Below are positions 22,300 through 34,715 of a DNA stretch of 64,000 nucleotides, in pieces. Position 1 is the first letter of the stretch. Each line of letters begins with the position of its first letter. The notes under the pieces were generated by a model. The model did not search any database. It was not told the origin of the DNA and was given only the letters and a program-made list of their open reading frames with translations. Position numbers and translations under genes: made by a program. The DNA is taken from NCBI GenBank assembly GCA_034359265.1, contig CP136891.1:65882001-65946000 (forward strand). Reading direction: 5' to 3'. Source of the DNA: Canna indica. Lineage: Eukaryota; Streptophyta; Magnoliopsida; Zingiberales; Cannaceae.

Positions 22300-23433
22300 G
22301 GTGTTGGTGTCCGGCTCAGTGATCAGGCTTGAGCAACCGCAAGTTATAGATCTCACGAAAGATAGTTTCCCTTTGGCGTTTAGTGGGGTGTACTCACCGA
22401 ATCTAGGACTAGTTCGGGAGGGAGACATCCCCCTTTTGCCACTATCTTGCTTACGGCGATCTCGATCCTCGTCCTTCTTATCAGGCTTTTTGGCCTTTTT
22501 GTCATCGACACCATCTTTGGCAATCTGCCAGTCGATCTTTCTGGCCTCTCAGAGTTCTTCCATCTTTTATGTAACATACGACTCATTCTCGAAACTCGAC
22601 CATACTCCTCGATTTTGCCAAAGCGATCTAGTCCATGAATTATCCAGGTTTCAGACCGTGTTTGATGAAATATAGCTCGATGTAGGGGTCGAGGTTAGAG
22701 ATCTCCTTGGCCACGACATGGAGTCTCTTTAAGTACTCCCTTAGCATCTTGTGTTGTCCTTGCTTGATGTAGTGGAGCGAGTTCTCAGTTTTGGAGTAGA
22801 TCTGGGACGAGGAGAACCAATTGGTGAAGGCTGAGGGGAGCTCCTGGAAGGTGTGTACCGACCCTAGCTGGAAAGTAGAGAACCATTGTAATGCGGTCTT
22901 CTCCAAAAAGGTGGGAAAAGCTTCGTAGAGGATGGAGTCGATTGCGCCATTGAGGAGCATCATCAATTTGAACATCATTAGGTGGGTGATCGGATCACTT
23001 GTGGTAAGGCTGAAGAGTGGTTGACAGTTTGAATTGTCGGGGAGACGAACTGCCATAATATACTCGGCGAAGGGTCCCGAGTCGATGGTGTCTTGGGGAG
23101 GGGGGGGGGGGGGGGGACGACCTCTATGACCCTAGTTCTTCCTTCTTCTCCCTGGTGGTTTGTGCGGGAGACCTCGTCTCGAAAAGCGAATGTCAGCCTC
23201 GTAGTCCTTTTGAGGCGGCTATCTTCATCATGTTCCGAGTGGCGATGCTTGCGCTCGACCGAGTGTTGCTCCCCAGGTTGTTTCAATGCCTCAACCTGGG
23301 TTGTTAGCCTTTGTTTCTGTGCCTGGATATCGTACTGGGTTGACAGATACCGGAGCATCACCAGATAGCGAGGGAACGCTGTCACTATGTTATTGCCTAT
23401 GTGTAGTAGCGTTCGACTCACTCCGGGTACCAA
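22300..23433 (-). pseudogene. gypsy gag remnant
   Basis: 22640-23056 matches the retrotransposon gag core: SDPITHLMMFKLMMLLNGAI, FLEKTALQWFSTFQLGSV, LPSAFTNWFSSSQIYSK, LREYLKRLHVVAKEI, FIKHGLKPG. Upstream, 23433-22978 is a charged, proline-rich N-part coded across a run of 17 G (23100-23116). Downstream, a shifted frame reads EYTPLNAKRETIFREI at about 22350. Confidence 0.85.
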
Positions 23434-23459
23434 CTATGATGGGGCAGCTAAGATTTACT

Positions 23460-23472
23460 GGGTCCCCCGGTC
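23460..23472 (-). other. gypsy primer-binding site
   Basis: On the minus strand TTTGGCGCCGACCGGGGGAC directly follows the LTR end. TGGCGCCG is a standard start of plant gypsy PBSs. Confidence 0.75.
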
Positions 23473-23920
23473 GGCGCCAAATGTTCTTTGTCTAAAGCCG
23501 GTGTAATGCGATCCTTCGCGTCTCCTAGTTTGATGCGACTCTGACGGGGGAGGGGGGGAGAGCTGCAAAGACACTTTGACACTCAAGTAAGGAGGAATTC
23601 TAGGTAGTGGATATGAAATTAAAATCTAGAGTATACCTTATGTGCATCATGTCTATATATAATGCATGATAAGAATGTCTCGGGGGCGATGATGTCTCCC
23701 TAAATCTCGCGGAGATATATCCGGAATGAGACGAGGTTTATCTTGGAGACGTCGGGCTCATTACTGTCAAATATCTAGTAATAAATGAAGGATATAGGTG
23801 TTCTTGTATGACCGGGTGGAGCCGCCAGACTAAGTAGTGTTTGGCTTGACTTGAGTTTAGTTTTTTGTATAGTTTGAACCTGATCCGACCGAGCCCAAAA
23901 TGCTAGTCCAGTCTATATCT
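23473..23920 (-). repeat. gypsy 5' LTR
   Basis: Starts (plus strand) TGTTCTTTGTCTAAAGCC after the PBS and runs to about CTAGTCCAG. It is similar in word order to 9959-10403. The outer border is approximate because no partner LTR or target duplication was found. Confidence 0.65.
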
Positions 23921-23925
23921 TTTAA

Positions 23926-25234
23926 TAATATTGTTTTTTTAAGTAATATTGTCAACTTAATTCTATACTAAAAGAGTCTTTCATTTTCTTGCAATAGTAT
24001 CTTTTAATATATTTTTTATTTTTTGTTTTAATTAATGATGTCAATTTAATTTCTAATTAATGTTGTTGATTTAATTCTTTAAGATATTAGTTAAAAATAA
24101 TTCTTTAATTTGATAGTAAAATTTATTTTAGTAATTTATATCTTAATAACCAACTCATTTTATTAAATTTTTTACAATTGATTTTTTACAAGATATTATT
24201 TTCAATTTCTAAAGTTAATTAGATTTTGTGTAATATACCATAAAATAGTTTTATTATTTTATTAGTTTTAATTACCTATTAGGTCATAAATTTTAATTTT
24301 ATAATTTCTTTTTAATTGTAGGTAAACAAAAATATTATAATATATTACTAATAACTAAATGAAGAGTTCGTAATTATAACGAGTTTAATTTATGTATTTT
24401 TTTAAAAAAATTATGTATATTGATGTATTTGATTAAGTTTTGATTTCAAATATAAAAGAGATATCTATACTTTGATTTTATAACTATATAAATTAAATTG
24501 ATTTATTATTTTTCTCTATACTTATATATTTTTAAGTATATGATATTTATTAATAACAAAGTATGATTTAACCTAAATTAATTATAATAAGTTATTTTCA
24601 CGGTTTTTAAAATTAATTTAATTCAAATTATATCTACATATAAGTATGCATCGTGTGAATTTTGTTCAAGTTGTTTTAATACTCTTATTGTTAGTTTTGA
24701 AGGAGAATGGAGACAACTAAAGGAAAGAGCATCCATGTTTGGCGGGTGCCGGCAAGCTGGGTGGCCATCCTGTTCCATCACCAGAACTTGCAGTGGTGCC
24801 CCTCTTGAACGCAGGTCCTTTCCCACTGCACGACATCCCTTGCTTACAAAGTTACAAGCTTCTGGCTGTCGATCAAATGACTGGTGGCCCGCCTCGAATC
24901 TCCTAATCGGCTCAAGGTTTGTTATTTGTCCTGATATGGAGACTGTTGTAAGTTGGATTTCTACTGTTGGTTTATTGAGATATCTCTACGTTTTAAATCG
25001 GTTCTAGTATTACATAGAGATGTGGTTGCATTAATCATGTTTAACCTGCTCTTAGATCGACTTCTCGTACTATGCTTGTAACTCGCTGTTTATAATTTTA
25101 TTTGTGGCAGCGCCGCAACCACTTAATTGAAACTTGATAGATGTGCTTAATATTCTGATAATCTTGATTTCAATTTATCTACGCTTAGCATATAAACAAT
25201 TTGATGAATAAAACTCAAAGAATAACTAAACAGA
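23926..25234. other. AT-rich spacer with a GC-rich island
   Basis: Mostly AT-rich and featureless. A GC-rich island at about 24720-24930 stands out and has open frames on both strands (for example 24735-25007 plus), but no domain is recognised. It may be a decayed exon or captured fragment. Confidence 0.4.
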
Positions 25235-25242
25235 CATAAATA

Positions 25243-26294
25243 TAGGGGCCGACGCATACTAGGGTCAAAGTATTATTGGCCTCCTTTAAAATTTTTTAAA
25301 ATATTAAATATTAAATATAATTTAATAATTTAAAAAATATATATATGATAAAATTATACTACTATTATTCATTTCAATTTCTTTCACTAATGTATTCATA
25401 GTCTAGTGGTTAGTTATTTTAATTTTTTGCTTATAAATCTTAAGTTCGAATCTCATCTTCTACCTTCTATATTCATTAATTTACTTTTTTTCATAATGAC
25501 TAAATATAATATTTAATTTTTTTAATTAAAATTTTTTCAAATTTTTCATTATTAATTTCTCATTTAATTCCAAAATTTTCTTTATTAGTTTATAAGCTAA
25601 ATTTAAAATTTTCTCTATTAATTTTTTACATATAAAATGTTGGTTTAATTTATTTCTAATATTTATTTCTATGCTATTATCCATGCTCATACTATAAAGT
25701 TGCATGAACTTTTGTGTATGAGTTATTCAATATATGATTGAATAATTAATTTTCTCACCAAGCATCCAAGAAAATGAATAAAAATTATATTATATTTCAT
25801 CCTGAAATTTATTTAATTGAAAATCCAAATTTAAAATACATCTATATTAATTATATAATACATCTTCACGGTGTCAAATTAATTTTTACTTTTAATGTAA
25901 TATTAAGTACTATTAATACAACAAAGAGCAATCATTTTTCTTTATGTATTTGTAATCTTATTAATCTCTTACTAAATTTTTTATTTTCTTTATATAATTT
26001 CATAAAGTTGGCACTCGAGATCAGTAAGACGACGACCGCATCATAATAGAGCTTGCTTTGAATAATTTAGATGAAAAAATTTTCACAAGAGCTTTAATTA
26101 TTTTTAATTTAAATATTTTAATAATATTTTCAAAATATAAAAATAGAAAAAATAAATTGTATTATTATAAATTGTATTATTATAAATTATGATTTTAATT
26201 AAAAAATTTAAAAATAAAAAGTTAAAATAATATTTTTTAAATTTTTATATCCTAAATTAGGTCACCCTCGTTGAAATTTCTACGTTCGCCACAG
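25243..26294. mobile_element. hAT-like element of 1052 bp
   Basis: Flanked by perfect 8-bp repeats CATAAATA (25235-25242 and 26295-26302). Ends TAGGGGCCGACGC and CGTTCGCCACAG form a weak inverted pair; the right end resembles the CAGTGGCGGA-type termini of plant hAT elements. A short open frame (25774-26046) ends KLALEISKTTTAS, which could be a decayed hAT dimerisation region, but this is weak. Confidence 0.8.
25399..25455 (+). other. tRNA-like A-box/B-box segment
   Basis: TAGTCTAGTGGTTAG followed about 30 bp later by GTTCGAATCTC resembles RNA polymerase III A and B boxes. No cloverleaf could be folded convincingly, so this is a tRNA-derived (SINE-like) relic at most. Confidence 0.45.
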
Positions 26295-26302
26295 CATAAA
26301 TA

Positions 26303-27486
26303 CATTAATGGTCTATTATTTCATTTGACAAAACATAATAACAAATGAGATCCAATGAAATATAACATGAGATTTAATTAAATATAACATCAATTTTCTT
26401 CAATGATACATAATTCGTTGGGAAAGGTCACAATTCTCATTATAAATTTAAAAATGGAGACTAATTAGATTAGTTAAGGAGAGTAATTGACCAAAATTGA
26501 CACTTATTCGGACTCTTGTTTCTCATTATCACTAATATCTTGAGGATCTTCAAAATTGATGGACGAGATCATAGGCACAGTGTTGGAAATTCATCGAGGT
26601 GGCTAAAGACTAAAGTCTGAGGAAGAAGAAAGGGAGAGGAGAGGAAGAGACTAAAGAAGGATGGCAATCTCATTTTGAATCTAATTGATTGAAGGACAAC
26701 GAAAAGATAAAAAAAATGAAGAACAACCGGAAAGGGCAAACATCAATACAATTCGAACAAAGACAAAGTGGAACCTTTTGTTCTGTTGTTTCATTAAAAT
26801 AAAAATACTCTATTTTATTAAAATAATATTGAAGGACATGCATTGAAAGTTAATTATAAAATTGATGCCAATTTTGATGAATTGTTTTGTACTTAAGCTT
26901 TTGATCAGAACTTATAGTTCTGATTTTGATGAATTGCTATAATTTTTTTGAGTTTTTTTCATCAGCTGCACATTAAATTGATTCCATATTAAATTAATTA
27001 AGGAGGTATTTAGTTGCGCATTAAATATATAATTAATATCATTGCAAATTGTCTAGAATTTGCTTTGGCAACATCTTTTGCTTCTCATATTTACCATAAT
27101 ATAAAAGCATTTTTCAAGAGAAATTTCATGAACGTTATGCCTGCTTCAAAAAATACCGTTATGGTCAAAATTCATCCTAAATACTTTTCCTCTAAAAAAC
27201 ACTCATCCTAAATATTCTGAACAAATTATTTCATATTCCCACTGTCTTGAAAATAAGAAACATTTGAATAATTACTTTTTTAAGGCAAATGGAGGAAGCC
27301 CAGTTGAATAGTTCTACATTAAATCTTTGGGTTAAAACAATTTAATTCATTCACATCGATTTCAGTTCCAAAAATCTAGAATTAAACATTTCTACTTAGT
27401 TTGAAAAAAAAATAGTCAAACTTATGCCTAGGAAATTAATAACCATCAAATATTAATGTATCATTTGCCAATAAGTGAAAGCAGGG
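26303..27486. other. spacer, no gene recognised
   Basis: AT-rich, with a purine-rich stretch at about 26610-26740. The open frame 27014-27211 has no recognisable motif. Confidence 0.45.
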
Positions 27487-28245
27487 TATGTTGAATTCTA
27501 TGAAAATGGTAGAAGATTCTATACTTTCAACTATCGTTAAATTCAACTGGAAGCATAGCAATGAGAAAGAAAAAGGGAATGTTACTAGCAGGAAAGTAAT
27601 CAATATCAATGACATTCTAGAAAGCAGTGATGCATCTTGGAGGAACAGTGCAGAGGAAGCTGGTCTAGGAGTATGCATCACAAACAGGAATGGTTCCCAT
27701 TCCTGGATTGCTAATGCACATTGAACAAAGAAACCTAAATCTCCCCTAGCTGCAGAAATGTGGGCTATATGATTAGGAATCTCAAAAGCAAGTGACACGA
27801 AGATTGAGAACTTATCAGTTTTCTCTGACTGTTTGAAAGCCATTAATATTTTGAATAGGAAAGATAAACCCCTATGGTTTTTGCATAATCTTGTCAGGGA
27901 TATCTAGTTTGGTTCCGAAAGTGAAAGGATGGCATCACATTAGTCTTCCAGCCAACAGTATGCTTGCAGTGAGGCAAAAGTCACCGTATTACAAGAAATC
28001 AATGTAAATACATTACATTCTGTTGACTACCATGTACAGAACAGGAATGTTAATCCTGATATGTCCATTGACATAAACTCTGTAGCTTGTCTGATTAATG
28101 CTAATAAAATGCATAACCCTCATAAAGGAATATATCTTGCTTCGTTGAAGGCGAGGAATGTAAGACTACTAGTCCTCTACACCCTCCACCCTCTCAATTG
28201 AGCAGGGAGTGGCCTTTATCGGAGGTTCTTTTTCTTCTTAAAAAA
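27487..28245 (+). pseudogene. LINE 3' fragment with RNase H (RVT_3) domain
   Basis: Plus-strand reading DASWRNSAEEAGLGVCITNR ... KSPLAAEMWAI ... ENLSVFSDCLKAINILN matches the RNase H domain at the C-terminus of many plant LINE ORF2 proteins: first acidic residue in DASW, Glu in AAEM, Asp in FSDC. Stops follow AH and AI. The end near 28240 is A-rich after a TTCTTTTTCTTC stretch, as in LINE 3' ends. A host RNase H-like gene is the alternative. Confidence 0.65.
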
Positions 28246-29113
28246 AATATAAAACTATTGTTAAATCTTGATTGAATATTGAATCAAATGCACCATTAAT
28301 TCAACAATTCGATTAGTCCAATCAATTTAAGTAAAAAATATTCAAACATACAATTCAATTGAATTAAAATGACTGACTTTTGAACACCTTTTCAACGCAA
28401 CTCCAATCGAATGTGGTATGGATTCACAATCAATAGTCCATCAAGTCCATTATTCAATATGATTTTCTAAACATTGATTCCAACAACTAAATTCCCCTTA
28501 TCGGGTGTGAGTTTACCTATTGGATGAAAAAATGGTTCATGAGCAGCAAGAAAGCTATTATGAAACTCAGAATATAGCTTCCATCTGGGCATAAGGTATA
28601 TGCCGTGCTCGCAACAAATTGTGGTCTGAATCCCATGCTTTCTGTATGTATAGGATTCTTTCTCTCTTTTCATTATGTTTATCGTGAAATACAGTAGTTG
28701 CATGCTAATTTTATCAATTCCATCATGATGTAAGCATACGAAGAAGAAAGACGCAGAACCATGATCAATTTATTTGAGAAAGTTAAGCAACAGACTGCAA
28801 CAACCAATATGAGAGAAGGTTTGGAGAGGTGGACTGAACTCACAGGCTCACTTCTTTCATCTCCCCTGGCATGGATACAACAAAAGTGGCTGGGCTGCTA
28901 AGCATTTCGATATATACATTGTAGCTGAGTTGAAGAGCCTGTAGTGCAGACGAACATAAGGTGGTCCTTAAGAATTTCATCACTCAAACTTGCAGTCATA
29001 AAGCTGGGACTGTTCAATTGATGTCAAAATGACCAATTCAATTCCTACTTTGCACTTTTAAATATATACATCTTAGAGAAAGAATCAATAAATGATCTCA
29101 CCTGAGGTGACAA
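28246..29113. other. spacer / probable 3' flank of the next gene
   Basis: No recognisable coding sequence. 28467-28703 (minus) is open but unlike any known family. The part nearest 29114 may be the 3' UTR of the minus-strand gene there. Confidence 0.4.
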
Positions 29114-30314
29114 TTAGCTTTCTTCATCATCAGATTTTGCATTGGTCCTCTTCAACGGTTGCATAGAAGCACCTGTGGTCCAATAGAAAGGACATCACTC
29201 ATGGAAAAAGAGCTGGTTGAATGGCAACAAATTGTTTAATTAAGTTTGTCAAGCTATCTTATAATCATAGCCTACTAGTTACTGTAAATGCATCGAAGCA
29301 TCTATGGAGTGACACTGAAACATAATATCCAATTATTTCAGGTCGGATGACGAAGCAACATACCACAAAAATATTAGCCATCTGTATTTGGTAGAGGGTT
29401 TAAATTGAGTCACGTCTTCATTTACCTTTTGCAAGAAAAGAATGGTTCAGAGATTTGTCTTTGGCCAAGCCCCATTGAGCTTGATTTCCCTCGAGTATAG
29501 AATAGAAGTACAGCTTAAAATAAGATCCCTTGTCTACAAGATTATTTACAAACCTCAACGAAGGGCAGAAGTCTAATGTAACTGTAATCAAAGTTCATCT
29601 TTCTTTGGTGAATGCCTTAACGAGATATATAGGTTGAATTTTAATCTGAGAGAAAACAAAGTTGAACGTATCTGCGGCCTCAGCAAAATGGAATTGACGA
29701 AAGTAGTAAGATATCTTTTATGGAATCTATTTATAAGCATCAGAACAATGTTATAGAAATGGTCGCAATGCACAACTCATGTTAATTTGGCATCGGGGAG
29801 GATCAACCTATGTCGCCTAATCTTTGCATTGCGAAGAGACTAATTTCCTGGATAAACCAGCAACTATGAGCCCACTTGATAGTAGAGCAAGGTCAAACAT
29901 CAAGAACAAAGAAAAAGAAAATACCTTCTACGAAATAAGCCAGAGAAGGCCAGCCACGAACAGAGGTGAACGGCATGATCTCCTCCTCCGTCATCGTGTT
30001 CGAGAGCCTGCTGACAAGATCAGCAGCAACACACGCGCCCTTCAGGGGCGGAACCCAGTAGGAGGAGCCGGGAAGGAAGGGCATCCAATCGGAGCCGATC
30101 TACGAACTATCATCGCATGAATGGCGTCCTCGAGGTGGCGCATCAAGAGGACTTCGATCTCCGGAGGGGCAGAACCCTCCGCCTCGAGCTCCATCGCTAC
30201 GAGCTACGCCTTCTCGGGACGGCCGGAGAGGCGTCGGAGGCCGAGGAGTAGGGAGGACGCGGGCGGCGAGGTGGCGCTGGCTAGGGTTCGCGCGGCGGAA
30301 AGGAGTCGAGCCAT
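29114..30314 (-). pseudogene. small conserved plant gene, two exons, with stop and frameshift
   Basis: Exon 1 (30314-29925) starts MARLLSAARTLASATSPPAS, an Arg/Ser/Ala-rich start resembling a mitochondrial presequence. It continues through IHAMIVRRSAP, then DWMPFLPGSSYWVPPLKG, LVSRLSNTMTEEEIM and SVRGWPSLAYFVEG. The donor is AAG|GTATTT. Exon 2 (29172-29114) reads ASMQPLKRTNAKSDDEES and stop, with acceptor CACAG and matching phase. The WLPF.PG.S.WVPP and TEEE...RGWPS layout fits a small conserved plant protein family of unknown function. Codon 37 is TAG and one base is missing near 30087 (IVRRSAP to DWMPF), so the encoded protein is broken unless these are assembly errors. Confidence 0.65.
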
Positions 30315-30387
30315 CCACGAGGAAAGGGCGAAAGGTTTGAGAAAGAACGGGAAGCGTCGAGAGGCGGATGGGAGAGAGCGAGGGAGA

Positions 30388-30405
30388 TCTTTATATAATA
30401 AAAGT
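30388..30405 (+). other. possible Helitron 5' end
   Basis: After an A, the sequence TCTTTATATAATAAAAG begins. Helitrons start with TC and insert between A and T, and this word occurs again near 38650 and 38714. It lies 74 bp upstream of the small gene's ATG, at a sharp change from GC-rich to AT-rich DNA. Weak alone. Confidence 0.4.
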
Positions 30406-33400
30406 GAATAAGGGAGTAATTGTTCGCTTTTTTTTACCTCGTTTAATAAAAAAAAATTATAGATATTTTTATAAAACAAATTTTTTATGAATATTTTATT
30501 TTATTTTAATTTATTTTATCTTATATATTATATAAAACACATCTTCGTATAATAATTTTAAAATTATAAAATTAAAATTAAATATAAATTACGAAATTAA
30601 TATAATTTTACTTAGTAATTATATTTTCTTTTAAATACATCTTAATTAGACAAGTATTACTCCAACATTAATTATTTTAATTTTTCACGTATGTAAATGT
30701 TAAAATTCTAATTTAATATTCATAATTTTTTAATTCACACATTTATTTAATAAAATTATTTAAATAAATTTTGAAATCGGCTACATTTGGAAATAAATAA
30801 AAATTTCAAAATTAATATAATTTTACTTAATAATTCTGATAATTTTAATTTTAAAAAAATACATCTTCGTGTATACACATGTTGCTTCTAAATTAATTTG
30901 TGATCTCTTAAAATTCTAATTAAATATTTATAATTTTTAATTCACGCAGTTATTTAATAAAATTAAATAAATAAATTTTGAAATTAAAAAATTAGAAAAT
31001 AAATAAATATTTCAAAATTAATATAATTTTACTTAATAATTTACTAATTCACACATTTATTTAATAAAATTAATTAAATAAATATTGAAATCAGGACATT
31101 AGAAAATAAATAAAAATTTTGAATTTTAATATAATTTTACTTAAAAAATTCTAACAATTTTATTTCTACAAAAATACATCATCGTATAGACACGTGTCGC
31201 TCCAACATTAAAATTCTAATTAAATATTCATAACTTTCTAATTCACGTGAAAATTTAATAAAATTAATTAAATAAATTTTGAAATAAGAAAATTATGAAA
31301 TAAATAAAAAATTTAAAACTAATATAATTTTACTTAGTAATTCAAATAATTTATTTATTAATAATCCATTTATATAATTTTACTTAATTATTGTGATTAT
31401 TTTTAAAATTATGATTAATTATCATTAATTGTGATTAATTACACAATTCGAAATTACTAAATAAAAATAATAATCAACATTTAGTATTTTTTAGTGAAAT
31501 CAATAACTTAATAATCTTATTAATATTGTGAAATTTCCTAATTTCGAATTTCTTATTAATTTTAAAATTTGAAATTGATAATTTTATTAATTATTGAATA
31601 TTAATTATCAAATTTATAAATAATTCTTATAAATATGTGATTAATAATCCTTTTGCATAATTTAATTATTTAATTACTATGATTGTTTCCGAAATTTTGA
31701 TTAATTCTTATTAATTGTGATTAATTACATAATTCGAAATTACTAAATAAGAGTAATAATCGACATTGAGTAATTATAACGGGAATCAATAACTTAATGA
31801 TCTTATTAATTATTCTAAAATTTCCTAATTTTAAATTTTTAATTAATTTTTAAATTTAAAATTAATAATCTTATTAATTATTGAATATTAATTATCAAAT
31901 TCATAAATTTTTCAAAATTTCATATGTCTATACAAATTAGCTTCATGGTTAATATAGGATATCAATTGTTCTCTTTTCTCTTAATCTTCATAGTTTATTA
32001 TTTTCTTTTTTTATTTTTGTACTGAAATAATGATCTACTATAATTTAGTTAGGATCTATACGGTTGTGGAGAGTGCCAAATTTCAATAATTCTAATTTAA
32101 ACGAATTTATTGGAATGGTTCTTATCGATAGAAATGTAAGATTTTCATTTTTGTATTTTTTAAACGATTTGATAAATTTTGAAACAATTATTCATTATAT
32201 TATTATATCATTTTATTACTACTTACTTGCAAATCATACTATTTTAAGATTATGAAATGTACTATATTCATATATTTTTTTTTACTTTTCAATTTATATT
32301 TTGTAAATACCTATTTTCGATGTTTTTAATTGTACAATTATTATTATTTTGAATAGTTATTGAAAATAATTTTTAATGTGTTGAATTATTTTTACATTAG
32401 TTTTTGAGTTTTTGAAATATCAATTTTCGAGTTTGTTTTTAATAGTATTTCAAATCCAAAGAAAATTTATGAAATTTAAAAAAATACTCTAATTTATGAA
32501 ATTTATCTCAATTTGTTATTTTATATCTATATTATATATTATTATTTTGAAACTTTTTTTTATTTTTTTTATATAATTTAATTTTTGAAACTATAGAATT
32601 TACCTAATTTTGATGTTTTAAACTTTATATTTATTATATTTCGAATGATTATTGAAAATAGTTTTTAATGTGTTGAATTATTTTTTATATTAGTTTTTGA
32701 GTTTTTAAAATATCAATTTTAAAGTTGTTTTTTATAGTATTTCAAATTCAACGAAATTAATGTTGATTCTAGATTTATATTTTATTAATATTTTAACTCC
32801 CCCTTTAAACATATTAGTATTGATTCTAGATATATATTTTATGAATATTTCACTATCTTATTATTTTAATTTTTAATTTTTTTATATTTTTTTATATTTA
32901 TTATTTGAACCTTTACTTTTTATGATGATAATTGTTAAATTTATTTTAATTATTTTAATTTTTTCATGTAAAATAGCATTTCTATAAAGATTTTAATTTA
33001 AAAAATAGTCTAGAAAATAAATACATTTTAAAATAAATGCATACCATTATATAGAAATATTATTTATGTGTTGAAGTCAAAAAAATTTCCTTCAAAATTA
33101 TTAGTATTGATTCTAGATTTAGATTTTATTAATATTTCACTCTTTTATGACTATAAGTTTTAACTTATTTTTATATATTTATTTTTTGAACCTTTATTTT
33201 TTTATGTTGATTAGTATATATTTACTAAATAATAATTGGAAATAGTTTTTATTGTTAGAATTATTTTTTATATTAATTTTGTGCTTTTAAAATATGATTT
33301 TTCGTATGTTTTTTTAATAAAAATTATATAATTTAGATTCTTTTTTATTTTTGAATTAGTTATCTGTACTCATTTAATTTTTGTTGGTATAGTTTACTTT

Positions 33401-33520
33401 ATAATTACATTATATTTGAATTTATCCTTTAAAATATATTTTTCAGTTTTATATTTATATATTTTAAATATAACGTATTATTTGTTTGAAATAGTTTTGA
33501 CTTTTTTAATCAAAAATAAA
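30406..33520. repeat. AT-rich degenerate repeat region
   Basis: A word like TTAATATAATTTTACTTAAT recurs near 30595, 30812, 31017, 31122 and 31318, with ACACATCTTCGT-like words between. A second family (TTTTGAGTTTTTGAAATATC) recurs near 32400, 32700 and 33280. No gene was seen; 32064-32255 is an open frame in low-complexity DNA. Confidence 0.55.
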
Positions 33521-33521
33521 T

Positions 33522-33526
33522 TACTA

Positions 33527-33590
<64 letters not shown>

Positions 33591-33592
33591 AT
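33522..33592. repeat. (ATT)n microsatellite
   Basis: About 22 ATT units. The open frame across it gives only a poly-Tyr run and is not a gene. Confidence 0.95.
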
Positions 33593-34519
33593 AATAAATA
33601 CTCTGAATATGACGAAAATAATTTGAGCGTGTCCAAAGTGATTGTATCCATAATTGAAATTATCATATTATCCCTTATAATTTACCTTAATTATTGTAAT
33701 TTAATTTTTATTAACTCTTTCTCTCTCTCCTCTCTCTCGTATTTCTCTTCCACATGAAATAAATTTTAATTAATTAAAAGTTTAATTAATTTGACAATTA
33801 ATACGTTTAGTAATTTTTTTTATTTTTTATTTTTGTGACATGTGCAAATGTTTATGTCACGATCCAAAAATTCAGGATCGCGTGACCTGCCAGAGTACAT
33901 ATCCGTACTCCGAAGCCTACCCAACTATGAATACCAATACGAAAATAATAATTAACAACAATGCAGAACACTGAATGCAAAAGTGTAAATGTGTAAGTCC
34001 AATGAAATGTTTAGACTTCAATATATTTATACATTCAGGTTTTGCAAACAACATATGACAATATGCATAGACCCTACAACTCAACTACAACCCAACACAT
34101 CACGAGATTTGCTTTCTGAACTTGCCACCTTAGTCTCGTCACATAGGTGCATCAGTACCTCTGTTCATCTAGAGCTGCAAGAACAACTCAACAAAAAAAA
34201 AAAAGTGTGAGGTCATAAAAAACTCAGTGAGTGGCTTGTTCCCGAGTCCTCTCCAAGTCATAAATCCAAACAATTTTCATATAATTTCAATCACCAAATA
34301 TATCCTTAATGATCTAGATAGACATATATGTACATGCAACTCACATGAAGAGAATACTACCATAGCCATAATCTAGTAAATTATATGTTCATGTAGTTCA
34401 TGCGAAAAGAAAAACAACCCAATGCACATACACCCCAATCCATCCATATAAGCAATATGCATACTGTGTATGACCAACAATCCAAATAAGAAATAAACAT
34501 CAAATGAATAACCAACCAT

Positions 34520-34715
34520 TCCAAACAAGCCACTCGGATCGGTCGTCAGTGTGGCGGGCTGACGAGCTTCCCGGTCCAGGGACCCGTCGGTCCAATAATC
34601 CAGGGACCCATCGGTCCTACGAGTCGATCACTGAGCGCTGCTCTGTCTCAGCGAGCTTCCCACCCATACCACTCCGGGTCGATCGTTAGTGTGGCGGCTG
34701 ACGAGCTTCCCGGTC
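34520..34715. repeat. internal LTR repeats
   Basis: TGACGAGCTTCCCGGTCCA occurs twice and CAGGGACCC(G/A)TCGGTCC twice. It corresponds in position to 40160-40440 of the other solo LTR. Confidence 0.75.

Larger units (their letters stand above)
15005..23925 (-). mobile_element. decayed Ty3/gypsy retrotransposon (Tat-type)
   Basis: On the minus strand: 5' LTR (about 23473-23920), PBS, gag, protease, RT, RNase H, integrase, then a long non-coding 3' region with 91-bp tandem repeats. A long repeat-rich segment between pol and the 3' LTR is typical of Tat/Retand-type elements. Stops and frameshifts occur throughout. A solo LTR (17773-19022) splits the integrase and a hAT MITE (15902-16428) splits the 3' repeats. 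No 3' LTR matching the 5' one was found on the left, so the left end is lost or unrecognised and the start coordinate is approximate. Confidence 0.82.

Noticed and set aside
25399..25455. Functional tRNA gene
   Set aside because: A- and B-box-like words only; no acceptor stem or convincing anticodon arm could be paired.
30120..30411. Plus-strand 96-residue Arg/Ser-rich frame
   Set aside because: Antisense of exon 1 of the minus-strand gene; the minus reading has splice sites and conserved motifs.
33416..33757. 113-residue plus-strand frame with a poly-Tyr run
   Set aside because: Low-complexity (ATT)n translated; no gene features.
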